A DNA stretch of 33,886 bases, from positions 1 to 33,886 of the forward strand of contig JAWAXC010000009.1 of NCBI GenBank assembly GCA_038897115.1, in the 5' to 3' direction. Shown in pieces: positions 26,176 through 33,886 of this stretch. Below the pieces are notes generated by a model. It saw only the letters and a program-made list of their open reading frames with translations. It was not told where the DNA came from and made no database searches. The DNA is from Sulfolobales archaeon (lineage in GTDB: Archaea; Thermoproteota; Thermoprotei_A; Sulfolobales; AG1). Position numbers and translations under genes: made by a program. Each line of letters begins with the position of its first letter. Position 1 is the stretch's first letter.

Positions 26176-27978
26176 ATGGAGATAGGGAAGCTCTTTCCAA
26201 CATATCCTATACAGCCGGTTTCTCCTAGGAAAGAGAATATTAGGATAGCGTCTCGAAGAATTTATGTAGATTTTCCATATGTATTTTGGGAGTTTATAGG
26301 CAATGTTCTTCCAAAGATAATTAGATCGGAAAACCCGCGGGAAACTCTTCAAAAAGAGTGGGAGCTCTTCATCTCTAATGAAAAGGTAAGAGAAATTGTG
26401 ACTTTCAATGGCGCTCTTCTGGGAGCTGTATCGCTTGTTGCTACTCCATCCACCTCAAAGCTATTATTAAAGCTTAAGGTCAACTGGCCTGTATTCCTCC
26501 AATACTTAGAGAATGAGGCTCAAGAGCTGGTTTCTGAAGTGGAGAAAGATAGCTCTAGCATTATGGGTGTTTACAACTTGATTATATATAATTACTTCAA
26601 GATAGCGTTATTGATCCCGACTCCTGAGGTTTCTAGATTTAACGTTTATGAGATGGAGAAATTCAAGAAACTATTGAGAAGGCTACATGAAGAGCAGGAT
26701 ATTAAACGTTCCCTCCAAACAATTAGAGAAGCTATAAGGAGTATTAGAGAAAGAAGTAGAGTAAGAGCTATAGAATTGTGGATGCTCCAACTTGAGTCAG
26801 ATTTCTATGGTGTGGAGAAAAGCTTTGAAAATCTGGATATTCTATCATGCTATTTCTATCTAAGAAATGCATTGGAGAACCTCGTCAGGCTAGTATTCTA
26901 TAGCGATATAGCGAGGGAAATAACTAGGGAGATATTTAATAAAAAGATAAGCAGAGATATAGGTAAAAGGAAAACAGTATATTTCGACATCTATGATCAA
27001 ATTTTAGGAATGTTCTTCTTCTACGATAAGACAGCGAAGAAACACTGCAGTAGAAAATGTGAAATTAATGAACTAAAAGATGAATATATAAAGAAAATTG
27101 TAGATAAGATCGCGGAGTTTCCAAGAATAATTCATAAGTCAGATTTAGAGAAAATGTTACTTACAATTGCTGAAACGCTTGACAAGGAGAGCTTGCCACG
27201 ACTAAGTATAAGTAAACATATACTAAAAGAATTTCGGGAGAAATATAAAATCGATATACCAATTGAGAACTACTGGTCTGCGTGTAGTGAGATCTTGCAT
27301 AATCAATCCCCTCTTCCATTCTTCTCACTACTAGAAGTAAAGGCATTTAAACACTTCCTAAGGCTATATGTTAGACGCTTCTTATCACTCATCAAGGTCA
27401 TACCATCAATTATTGAAATTACTACAGAAAGAAGTTTTGAAGCCCCTGTTATAGAGCTTGAAAAATCTTCAACAATCGCCGAAGAAGTGATGGGAGAAGA
27501 AGTGGTACAAGGATTCTCCATAATAAAACAAAAACGTAGTAGAATTAATAGGAGGCTATTACTTCGAATTCTTAATTATGAGATGGAGGAAGAGATAAGG
27601 GTAGTTTTAAAATCTCTAATAAGTGAGCTAATAAGCGATGAAGACGTTATTGAAGAGAGAAAGCTGATTAAAAAGCTATATTTTGATCTCTTAACTCTAG
27701 CCTCTCTATTCCATCTTCTCTCCCCTCCTCTAAGACGTATCTACTCTGGAGAATTCGGGATCGATGATGTGGACTATCTCATCACAAAGATTCAGCCCCT
27801 TTCATATCATATTGATCTTAAAAGTGAGTTTTATACAACACTCCAAATGCTTGGGGAGAAGATTATACCTAAACTCGAACAAATTTTCCCACCATTTTCT
27901 ATCTTGGATCAAGAAGTGAAAAGAGCCGTTACCTTCTACCTTCTAGCTCTAGAATTGCCTAGGCTTCTTGCCTTATAG
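26176..27978 (+). CDS. 600-aa helical protein of unknown function, possible HEPN-like region
   Basis: I do not recognise a named family. The protein is almost wholly alpha-helical and highly charged, with no signal or membrane segment, so it is probably cytoplasmic. Two segments, CYFYLRNALENLVRLVFYSD (225-244) and YWSACSEILHNQSPL (366-380), resemble the paired motifs of HEPN-like helical bundles, where R-N-A-x-E on one helix is followed later by a helix ending in xxLHxxS. A CSRKCEINEL segment (291-300) has two close Cys. HEPN proteins are often RNases in defence and toxin systems, but the strict RxxxxH motif is not evident. It follows the PD-(D/E)xK gene on the same strand, separated by 350 bp, and converges on the 352-aa gene. 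Confidence 0.65.
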   Translation: MEIGKLFPTYPIQPVSPRKENIRIASRRIYVDFPYVFWEFIGNVLPKIIRSENPRETLQKEWELFISNEKVREIVTFNGALLGAVSLVATPSTSKLLLKLKVNWPVFLQYLENEAQELVSEVEKDSSSIMGVYNLIIYNYFKIALLIPTPEVSRFNVYEMEKFKKLLRRLHEEQDIKRSLQTIREAIRSIRERSRVRAIELWMLQLESDFYGVEKSFENLDILSCYFYLRNALENLVRLVFYSDIAREITREIFNKKISRDIGKRKTVYFDIYDQILGMFFFYDKTAKKHCSRKCEINELKDEYIKKIVDKIAEFPRIIHKSDLEKMLLTIAETLDKESLPRLSISKHILKEFREKYKIDIPIENYWSACSEILHNQSPLPFFSLLEVKAFKHFLRLYVRRFLSLIKVIPSIIEITTERSFEAPVIELEKSSTIAEEVMGEEVVQGFSIIKQKRSRINRRLLLRILNYEMEEEIRVVLKSLISELISDEDVIEERKLIKKLYFDLLTLASLFHLLSPPLRRIYSGEFGIDDVDYLITKIQPLSYHIDLKSEFYTTLQMLGEKIIPKLEQIFPPFSILDQEVKRAVTFYLLALELPRLLAL

Positions 27979-28388
27979 ATAGTTTTAAATAAGTCGGCTC
28001 TTTTCACTTTCGCCTTCACTTATATCCCTGAAAGAGTTCAATGAATATCTAAACATTATCTGGAGGGATTAACCCAATCAGTTTTTATAATATAATAAGG
28101 TGTGGATATGTTTAAACATGGTGTTAAGATATTATGCTGGCTGTGTTTTGTTTAATAAGTTCCCCTATTGTGTGAATAAAGATCTATCTATACTTTTTGT
28201 TATTGCTCCTAGCTTCTTCTTAAGTCTCTGCTAGTTAAGTTAGTGTTTATGATAAGGATGAGATGTAAAGCTTCGCTATGGTTTTGAAGGCTTGTAATAA
28301 AATGTTATAGGAGCTTGCTGTCTAGCATTTTAATATATTCTCTGCTTATATTAAAGATCTTTTTAAAGCTCTCCCCTCATTCATAGCT
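27979..28388. other. Convergent intergenic region
   Basis: About 410 bases lie between two convergent genes. I see no open frame with a ribosome-binding site, no RNA gene and no clear palindrome. A/T-rich tracts such as TTTTTATAATATAATAAGG near 28081-28100 look like promoter sequence but lead into no gene I can identify. Confidence 0.35.
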
Positions 28389-29447
28389 TTATTTAGTATC
28401 GATATACCTTAGTGTATCAGCTATAAGCTTGATCATATAGGCTGTTAATCCCATGAGCGACTCGACTTGATATAGTGTTGGTGCTGGCTTAGGTGCTAGA
28501 TGGGGTTGCGTGGGTGTGGGGCCTCTTGTTGCAATATTCTTAATGTTAACAAAGATCTCCTTTATAAGCCTAGCCATCTCTTCATTACCTTGGAAGAGCT
28601 CTACAAGCTTATCATCAACCAGGGTACACCCCCTATCCTGTGTTTCACTAGCTATACCTAGGGGCTTTAATGCCTCGCAAACCTCTATGAGGGCATTTCT
28701 AAGGGCTGTTAGTGGTGGGCCTATATCGAGTGTCTCGTATATGGCTTCTCTGGCCTTCTTCAATGATTCTATAGCGTTGCTGAAATGCTGTAGAGCCTCA
28801 TCTGAGATTAAAGGGGGCTTGGGTATTGGAAGCTCCAATAATATGTAACTTCCTAACCCTAGTACTGGTAGGAAATCTTTGATCCATCTAGGACCCTCGA
28901 TCGTAATCTGTGTTTCAAATTCACTACTCTCTACACTTAATAAATGTTCCCCAGCTTTCAGCATCACTGCATCGGCCGGGAGTCCAAGTCTCGAAGAAGA
29001 ACCCTCTCCAACTCTATATATATAGTCCTTGTGGTAAACCCTGCTGAAGAGCTTTAAAAACCTTAGCTTAAGCTTTAACTCTACTTTCTGATATTTGTTC
29101 GCTTTTCTTCTCTCTTCGATATAGTTGATCGATTTAGCGTCTAAGAACGCTCTATACTTGAGATTCAAAATAAGCTGGATGTAGTCTTGATATTTTTCAA
29201 AAAGATCCACTATTATAGTAGGAGCTGCGATAGATCCTTTGCTTGTGAAGGTAGTTGTCTCGAGAATAGCTTGGGCTAATATCTTCCCGTCATCTGAATA
29301 TAGTCTACCATCTATAGGTATGTAGATCTCTGCACCCGTGATTATTCCCTCAATTTGTATATCGAACATGAGACAAGGTACTATAGTATCTCTACAGACA
29401 TCCACAACATAGGTAATCTTAGGAGCTGGTTGTCCCAAGTTAACCAC
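28389..29447 (-). CDS. 352-aa two-domain protein of unknown function with C-terminal helical (HEPN-like) domain
   Basis: The N-terminal 200 residues are beta-rich and of no family I know. From about 212 on the protein is helical: ALQHFSNAIESLKKAREAIY, then TALRNALIEVCEALKPLG (R250), then NIKNIATRGPTP (301-312) and a final helix. This layout, helices with RNALxE and then N-x-x-N-x-A, recurs in many uncharacterised archaeal and bacterial proteins and looks HEPN-like. The 600-aa neighbour has a similar RNALEN helix. The start is GTG 29447, eight bases after AGGAG. It is divergent from the HsdR_N-type nuclease gene, sharing a 380-bp control region with it. The GPTPTQPHLAPKPAPTL stretch is a Pro-rich loop. 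Confidence 0.65.
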   Translation of the reverse strand: MVNLGQPAPKITYVVDVCRDTIVPCLMFDIQIEGIITGAEIYIPIDGRLYSDDGKILAQAILETTTFTSKGSIAAPTIIVDLFEKYQDYIQLILNLKYRAFLDAKSINYIEERRKANKYQKVELKLKLRFLKLFSRVYHKDYIYRVGEGSSSRLGLPADAVMLKAGEHLLSVESSEFETQITIEGPRWIKDFLPVLGLGSYILLELPIPKPPLISDEALQHFSNAIESLKKAREAIYETLDIGPPLTALRNALIEVCEALKPLGIASETQDRGCTLVDDKLVELFQGNEEMARLIKEIFVNIKNIATRGPTPTQPHLAPKPAPTLYQVESLMGLTAYMIKLIADTLRYIDTK

Positions 29448-29860
29448 CTAGCTAGCTCCTAATTAATTTTAATTCATAATGCTTTATTTAGTCATTAATT
29501 TCAATGATAGGATAAGGGGGTTGGTCTAGCTATGAACCATTAATCTATGCGGTGATTAAGTTTAAATAGACCTAATGTGTGATGTGTAGAGTATGGATTC
29601 TAATTGAATATTGTGATGGAGACTTAGTAAGGCTTGTATAGCTATTTTAAAATGTATTTGAAATATATTTGGGGATGCTGTGCTGGGGTTGATGCCTACA
29701 TGGATTTTTGATATTTTTAAGGGGTGCCATGGAGGTATGGGAGAGGGTATGCTTATATTGCTGAGTGATGATATTGCTGATCTAGGGGTTATATGGTCTT
29801 GTGATACTATATTTATGGGGCTAGGAAGGGGTGTTATGGGTTCTTGATGGTGATCTTGCT
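29448..29860. other. Divergent intergenic region, possible small upstream frame
   Basis: About 410 bases shared by two divergent genes. A BRE/TATA-like stretch ATATTTTTAAGGGG (29711-29724) is present. A 36-codon plus frame from ATG 29738 to TGA 29848 (MGEGMLILLSDDIADLGVIW, then SCDTIFMGLG) overlaps the region before the nuclease gene; its codons look plausible but I cannot support it as a gene. Confidence 0.3.
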
Positions 29861-30712
29861 ATGGGTGAGATTTCGCTGACCAAGATAATTGATCTTGTTA
29901 ATGTGCTTAGGCAGAAGATCGAGAGGTATAGGGTTGAGCTATCCTCTAATGAGATGCTTACCCGCTACGTCCTTATAGATCCGTTTTTGAGGGCTCTTGG
30001 CTGGGATTTAGATGATCCGGAGCAAGTGGTTCCTGAGCCCCGTGTTGAGGGTGAGAGGCCTGACTATGCTCTTAAGATCGCTGGGAAGATAGTTGCCTTC
30101 ATAGAGGCCAAGCCTCTCGGTGGGATAACGGATGAGGCTGTGAAGGAGAAGCTGAAGTATTCATTCGATGCGGGGGTTAGATATACTATAATCACCGATG
30201 GTGACACGTGGATCGTCTTTGACGCCTTTAAGCAGGTTCCTTGGAAGGAGAAGAAGATCTCTGAGTGGAGCATCACAGGTGAAAAACCCTCAGATATAGC
30301 GATTAAATCCCTAATCATAGCCAACATAGCAAGCTTCGGAGAGAAAATCCAAGGACCAGCAATAGCTCCAGAGACCTCTAAGCCCCCTCCAAGCCCTATG
30401 CAAGGCGGGTATAGCGTGGAGAAGGTTATGGGACCATTAACCAAGCCTCTAGCTAAACAATTAGTGCTTAAGATACTAGCTAGTGCGAGAAAACCCCTCG
30501 GAAGGAAAGAGATCGTTGAGGAAGTCAGTAAAATGATTGAGCTAACACCTCAAGATCTTGAGAGAACCAAGTGGGGCTTGGCTAGATGGGAAGCAGAGGT
30601 AAGGTGGGCAGTAACCGAATTAAAAGGGGAGGGGCTGATCAAGAGTATAGCCAGGAACCAATGGATCATAACGGAGAAGGGGCTTGAAAAATTGAAAAAA
30701 GAAGAAGTATAG
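29861..30712 (+). CDS. HsdR_N-type PD-(D/E)xK nuclease fused to an Mrr_N-like winged helix
   Basis: The product is about 283 aa. The first half matches the N-terminal nuclease domain of type I restriction HsdR subunits: MLTRYVLIDPFLRALGWD, a GERPDYALKI strand with D68, and IVAFIEAKPLGG with E82-A-K84, a complete PD...ExK set. After a Pro-rich linker (SKPPPSPMQGGY), residues 205-280 resemble the Mrr N-terminal winged helix: GRKEIVEEVSKMIELTPQDL, WEAEVRWAVTELKGEGLI and WIITEKGLEKL. No HsdR helicase, HsdM or HsdS is nearby, so it is likely a stand-alone nuclease of the modification-dependent (Mrr-like) kind. I prefer the ATG at 29861 with GGTGAT upstream; GTG 29831 in the same frame is possible. 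A gap of 355 bp separates it from the Panacea-like gene. Confidence 0.8.
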   Translation: MGEISLTKIIDLVNVLRQKIERYRVELSSNEMLTRYVLIDPFLRALGWDLDDPEQVVPEPRVEGERPDYALKIAGKIVAFIEAKPLGGITDEAVKEKLKYSFDAGVRYTIITDGDTWIVFDAFKQVPWKEKKISEWSITGEKPSDIAIKSLIIANIASFGEKIQGPAIAPETSKPPPSPMQGGYSVEKVMGPLTKPLAKQLVLKILASARKPLGRKEIVEEVSKMIELTPQDLERTKWGLARWEAEVRWAVTELKGEGLIKSIARNQWIITEKGLEKLKKEEV

Positions 30713-31068
30713 GGAGCAAATAGCCCAGTACTTCAAAGAATAAGATTAGCCTCAATAGCTCTGGTGAGGGATTCGTTTCGGAGAGAGTCATTAATATTTT
30801 ATTTATAGTTACAGGAAGCTGCAAGCCAAATCTTCGGGAGAGGATGAGGGTTTTAACAGAACACCATTAAACAAACATTAGACTTACAGCTGGAAAGCCT
30901 CGCTTTCAGGATGAGGAGCGGTAATACCTTTATCCATGGGTTTGGGTTTCTGTAGGAGGGTTGCTCTTGGATGTGGGGTTTGTTTATATGTGAGTATCAA
31001 CCTTGTAGGGCTTGGAATAGATTTATTAATCCTATGATATGTATTATGTTCTGGATGGTGTGTCTTAG
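30713..31068. other. Intergenic region with an IS605-end-like hairpin
   Basis: About 355 bases without a gene. At 30894-30920 the sequence AAAGCCTCGCTTTCAGGATG continues into AGGAGCG, with CCTC (30898-30901) able to pair with GAGG (30913-30916), or CGCT (30901-30904) with AGCG (30917-30920), around a TTTCAGG loop. This is the layout of the conserved 3' end of IS605/TnpB elements, but no transposase or tnpB frame adjoins it, so the call is weak. Otherwise I see only A/T-rich sequence. Confidence 0.3.
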
Positions 31069-31803
31069 TTGTTATCTGATATTATACTCTATATAGTTTC
31101 CCGCTTCCCAAGGGGTGTTGGGCGTACGCGTTTGATGAAGCTTCTATTCTTGGTTGATGCTATATCTTCTAAGGAGCTTGGGCACAGGGTTACTGGGGTT
31201 GAGTGGAAGCGATGGCTCTTCGGCCCCTTCTCGAGGGAGGTTCTCGATGCTCTCGATACTCTGGTTAGATCGGAACGTCTATATGTTGATGCCGGGCCCG
31301 AGGTGAGGTATATAGCCTTGGGCGAGCCACCATCTCTTCCCGAGGATGTGAGGGGAGTTGTAGATAAGGTGGTTAGGGAGTATGGTTTCATGCCTTTGAA
31401 GATGCTTCTTACAAGGGTATATGAGGAGTATAGCATAGAGAGCCTAGGCATGGGTGAGAAGATAGCATTTGACTGGTATGGAGAGATCTTCGAGCTTGCT
31501 AGGAGCGTGGATAAGGATCGAGATAGCGTTATCGAGCTAGTGGGCAGGCTATATGATGAGTATAGAGAAGCATTCGAAATGCTACCAAAGGAGATGCTAG
31601 CCCTCTACGCCATAGCTGTAAGGCATCTCTCAACATATGATGTCAAACATCTCAACAGGCTAACAAAGGATCTACTAGATCTACTGGAGGAGATGAATAA
31701 ATACACATCATCGAGAGAACCGCTACCAACAGATATCAAGAATAGGGCAAAGAATCTATATACCGAGATCCTCAACATAGCAGCAGAGGCTATTAGGGGC
31801 TAG
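31069..31803 (+). CDS. Panacea/SocA-like domain protein
   Basis: The product is 244 aa. The N-terminal domain reads GRTRLMKLLFLVDAISSKEL, VTGVEWKRWLFGPFSREVLD and ALDTLVRSERLYVD, the core of Panacea/SocA (DUF4065-like) antitoxin domains: KLLFLxD, a W-x-x-W or Y strand, GPxS and a following helix. The C-terminal half is helical, with a repeat-like LLDLLEEMNKY segment. It starts with TTG directly after an in-frame TAG, with GGTG about nine bases upstream. The stop is 6 bp before the TTG of the twin-CxxCxxxC protein gene, so the two are one operon. By analogy with known Panacea pairs, this would be the antitoxin or regulator and its neighbour the toxin or effector. Confidence 0.75.
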   Translation: MLSDIILYIVSRFPRGVGRTRLMKLLFLVDAISSKELGHRVTGVEWKRWLFGPFSREVLDALDTLVRSERLYVDAGPEVRYIALGEPPSLPEDVRGVVDKVVREYGFMPLKMLLTRVYEEYSIESLGMGEKIAFDWYGEIFELARSVDKDRDSVIELVGRLYDEYREAFEMLPKEMLALYAIAVRHLSTYDVKHLNRLTKDLLDLLEEMNKYTSSREPLPTDIKNRAKNLYTEILNIAAEAIRG

Positions 31804-31809
31804 CAATGC

Positions 31810-32646
31810 TTGAATACCATATACCTCGACTCATATTACTTTTATTCCCCCAAAACACGTGTCTACAGACTTAAACAGAAACTACCCGAAAGACTTCAAA
31901 GCTATAAACTCTTATACATGGGATTTTCGAGTCATAAGTATTTTTTACATCAGCTTATACGAACATTGTACAGTAGTGAAATAACTAGTATTCCTCATCT
32001 CTACCGTGAATACGAAGAGCCTAAACCCAGTAGGTTTATTCAGGGGCTTTTAAATGTTACGAGGAGAGTGTTATCAGGAAGATCCCGGAGCATGTATATA
32101 AGCCTAGAGAGGCTTATAGAGATCTCTAACGATGAGGAGAAAGCCTCTCTGATGGACTTTATCATCTTCTTTCTTAGATACCCAAATGCTGAGGATGTGA
32201 TACAAAGAGAGGGATGTGATCCTAGTCCTCGAATATCGTTAGATCGTAATGTAGCATTAGCTCTATATGATATGGTTACAAAGATCGACAAAGTCATTGA
32301 GCTTATTAAAAAGCATGTCGATCTCTATAAGATATATGAGAGGTATATGCTATGTTTAACCAGTAGAATCCTCGGCTTAAAATTCCCCAGAGACATTATC
32401 CAGCCTAGCATACCTGAGCCTAGTATCGATTATACATGTATAGAGTGTCAAGACATATGTGAAGGCAAGCATATAGACGATGTTAAAAGAGCTAATACGA
32501 TATTATCATATGCAAAGAATAACCCTACAATTAAAATATACATAGCAACAATAGCTACCATAAAGACAAGGCCTCTGCAGGAGTGCTTTACATGCCTAGT
32601 AGAATGTTATGCACAAAGGGTGAGCAGCATAGTCATGCTAAAATAG
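31810..32646 (+). CDS. Unknown protein with twin CxxCxxxC motifs, coupled to the Panacea-like gene
   Basis: The product is 278 aa and I recognise no family. The first 200 residues are basic and helical, opening NTIYLDSYYFYSPK, faintly like a PIN first strand (LD), but no other PIN motif follows. The C-terminal 80 residues carry two copies of one spacing, C210-x2-C213-x3-C217 (CIECQDIC) and C259-x2-C262-x3-C266 (CFTCLVEC), enough ligands for a 4Fe-4S cluster or zinc, about 45 residues apart. Two extra Cys lie at 136 and 182. The start is TTG 31810; an ATG at 31806 is in another frame that stops quickly. Tight spacing to the Panacea-like gene implies joint expression and probably joint function. 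Confidence 0.7.
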   Translation: MNTIYLDSYYFYSPKTRVYRLKQKLPERLQSYKLLYMGFSSHKYFLHQLIRTLYSSEITSIPHLYREYEEPKPSRFIQGLLNVTRRVLSGRSRSMYISLERLIEISNDEEKASLMDFIIFFLRYPNAEDVIQREGCDPSPRISLDRNVALALYDMVTKIDKVIELIKKHVDLYKIYERYMLCLTSRILGLKFPRDIIQPSIPEPSIDYTCIECQDICEGKHIDDVKRANTILSYAKNNPTIKIYIATIATIKTRPLQECFTCLVECYAQRVSSIVMLK

Positions 32647-32847
32647 ATCACATCTCTTGAGGATATACATCACACACGACAGCCTAACGGAGATTTTCCA
32701 AGCTCAGCGTCTAGTTTCCTATAATATTTATGGATCGAGATAATACCTACCAATAGCTGGGAAGTAAGGAAGCCATAGTCTAGGTAACTCTCAACCCATG
32801 GCTAAATGATTATGAAGCTTATACACGATGCATGTTTAGAAGATTCC

Positions 32848-33195
32848 TCAACATTTCTCTACTACTGTTGTTAATATATCTCGAGCCCTTATTATCTCAC
32901 AAAGCCTATAATGTATATAAGGGTGTCTCTCACTTCTTATCACTATGGTTATAGTTGTAGGATCCTCCTGCTCAATCGCCTCCATAAACCCTTTAAAATC
33001 TTTGAGGCCATCCATATAAGGCTTAATAGCTATACTTGAAATTGATATTGGCGGTCTACGCTTTTCTTCTAGTTCTTTAAGGATTTTACGCACCTTCTTA
33101 GCATAACCATATGGTATGCATACCTGTGTTAGATCTGGGATAAGCTTGTGTTTTACATATAAGGCATATATACCATATTCATAGAAGCTCGAGCA
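32848..33195 (-). CDS. Small protein of unknown function with an unresolved N-terminus
   Basis: From about 33183 the frame is coding-looking: EYGIYALYVKHKLIPDLTQV, CIPYGYAKKVRKILKELEEK, ISISSIAIKPYMDGLKDFKG, TTITIVIRSERHPYIHY and ending TVVEKC. The only acceptable start in the frame is GTG 33093, which would drop the first 30 residues. A better start, ATG 33199 behind GGTGAAGAG, reads MMLELL and then TGA in another frame; removing one T near 33181 would join it as MMLELLEYG. So the gene is either frameshifted, mis-sequenced or started late. The family is unknown. It follows the 178-codon frame on the minus strand and converges on the twin-Cys gene, with a 200-bp gap that holds nothing I can name. 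Confidence 0.5.
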   Translation of the reverse strand, partial: CSSFYEYGIYALYVKHKLIPDLTQVCIPYGYAKKVRKILKELEEKRRPPISISSIAIKPYMDGLKDFKGFMEAIEQEDPTTITIVIRSERHPYIHYRLCEIIRARDILTTVVEKC

Positions 33196-33309
33196 TCATC
33201 TCTTCACCATTTTAATGTGCCATTCGCAAACTATTTATAGTTTAATGTTATAGAGTGCATTATGATTTATTCAATATGTACTCACGTTGTTCGAGCAGAG
33301 CTTCTTAAC

Positions 33310-33886
33310 TTACCTTATATATTTGCATTTACCTCTTAACTTGGATTCAAGTAGTATCTCATCTACTCTCCTTATACAAGAATCTACCATACTCAGCACC
33401 TCTGCCTGAAGGCCTCTTAATTCTTCGGCCTCACTAGTTCTATAGAACTTCTCGCCAAGATACAATACTTCTTTCTTTTTTTCTCTGATATGTGTATATA
33501 GGTTAGGCCAGATACCTTTATCCACTCCTAAGGAGAGATAGAAAATTGCGCGAAAAGTTATGGATCTTACATCATCTATAGCGGATCCCTCGTAATGTTC
33601 CTTAAGGCGTCTATACTCAGGATCGATCCAGATAGCTTCAGAAAGCCTCTTAATAAGTTGAAGAAATTTAGAGTATTTCACCGGAATATTCTTCTCAAGC
33701 TCTTTTAGAGCTTCAACCAAGTCCTTATAATGATTTGATAAATCATCATAGAGAAGTGGGTTCACTCCAGGCCTATTTCTAAATGAAAAATTTTCCCACC
33801 ACTTTATCTCAGAGCCGAGCGCCTCATCTATTTGTTGCGGGCTCATTATGGTCTCGTTTTCCCTAAAAACAAAATATCCTCCTAAC
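33310..33886 (-). CDS. Unknown helical protein, 5' end beyond the window
   Basis: An ATG at 33846 gives 178 aa, but the frame continues without a stop to the window edge as LGGYFVFRENETI before MSPQQIDEALG, which looks like protein, so I read the gene as starting outside the window. The visible part is helical and charged (LVEALKELEKNIPVKYSKFL, LRGLQAEVLSMVDSCIRRVD, ESKLRGKCKYIR) with no signal, membrane segment or motif I recognise. The small gene at 32848-33195 follows about 110 bp downstream on the same strand. Nothing shows its function. Confidence 0.6.
   Translation of the reverse strand, partial: LGGYFVFRENETIMSPQQIDEALGSEIKWWENFSFRNRPGVNPLLYDDLSNHYKDLVEALKELEKNIPVKYSKFLQLIKRLSEAIWIDPEYRRLKEHYEGSAIDDVRSITFRAIFYLSLGVDKGIWPNLYTHIREKKKEVLYLGEKFYRTSEAEELRGLQAEVLSMVDSCIRRVDEILLESKLRGKCKYIR

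Overview
The window looks like a chromosome segment from a thermophilic crenarchaeon (Thermoproteota). The evidence is a 24-nt CRISPR repeat ending in AATTGAAAG, as in Sulfolobales-type arrays; Shine-Dalgarno sites of the GGTGAT/GAGGTG type; TATA boxes about 25 nt upstream of start codons that imply leaderless mRNAs; heavy use of ATA, AGA and AGG codons; and short tightly packed operons. I cannot name the genus from the sequence alone. I saw no tRNA, rRNA or cas gene.

Layout. 1-157: 5' end of an M24 (Xaa-Pro dipeptidase-type) peptidase gene leaving the window. 158-1431: gene-poor, structured and GATC-dense DNA ending in the CRISPR leader and its promoter. 1432-6655: one degenerate repeat, then a CRISPR array in which I count 79 repeats and 78 spacers. 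6786-11686: accessory zone with a membrane-anchored surface protein, a Panacea-like protein next to a PIN-domain protein, and several decayed genes, including the C-terminal half of a UPF1/Dna2-like helicase. 11756-14426: a two-gene restriction-modification system. 14774-23529: a transport and catabolism block, with two family-5 solute-binding proteins, a DppB/DppC permease pair without ATPases, an MFS transporter and a cyclic amidohydrolase. 23922-33886: a second accessory zone with a PD-(D/E)xK nuclease, a 600-aa and a 352-aa protein that both carry an R-N-A-L-x-E helix, an HsdR_N-plus-winged-helix nuclease, a second Panacea-like gene coupled to a protein with twin CxxCxxxC motifs, and two small unknown genes, the last cut by the window edge.

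How it fits together. Immunity genes flank an ordinary nutrient-uptake block. The left accessory zone is eroding: in-frame stops, frameshifts and truncations lie between the CRISPR array and the restriction-modification pair. Two loci pair a Panacea-like protein with an immediate downstream partner, and these are the best candidates for uncharacterised toxin-antitoxin or defence modules. The array itself has its degenerate repeat at the leader end and perfect repeats at the far end, the reverse of the usual arrangement.
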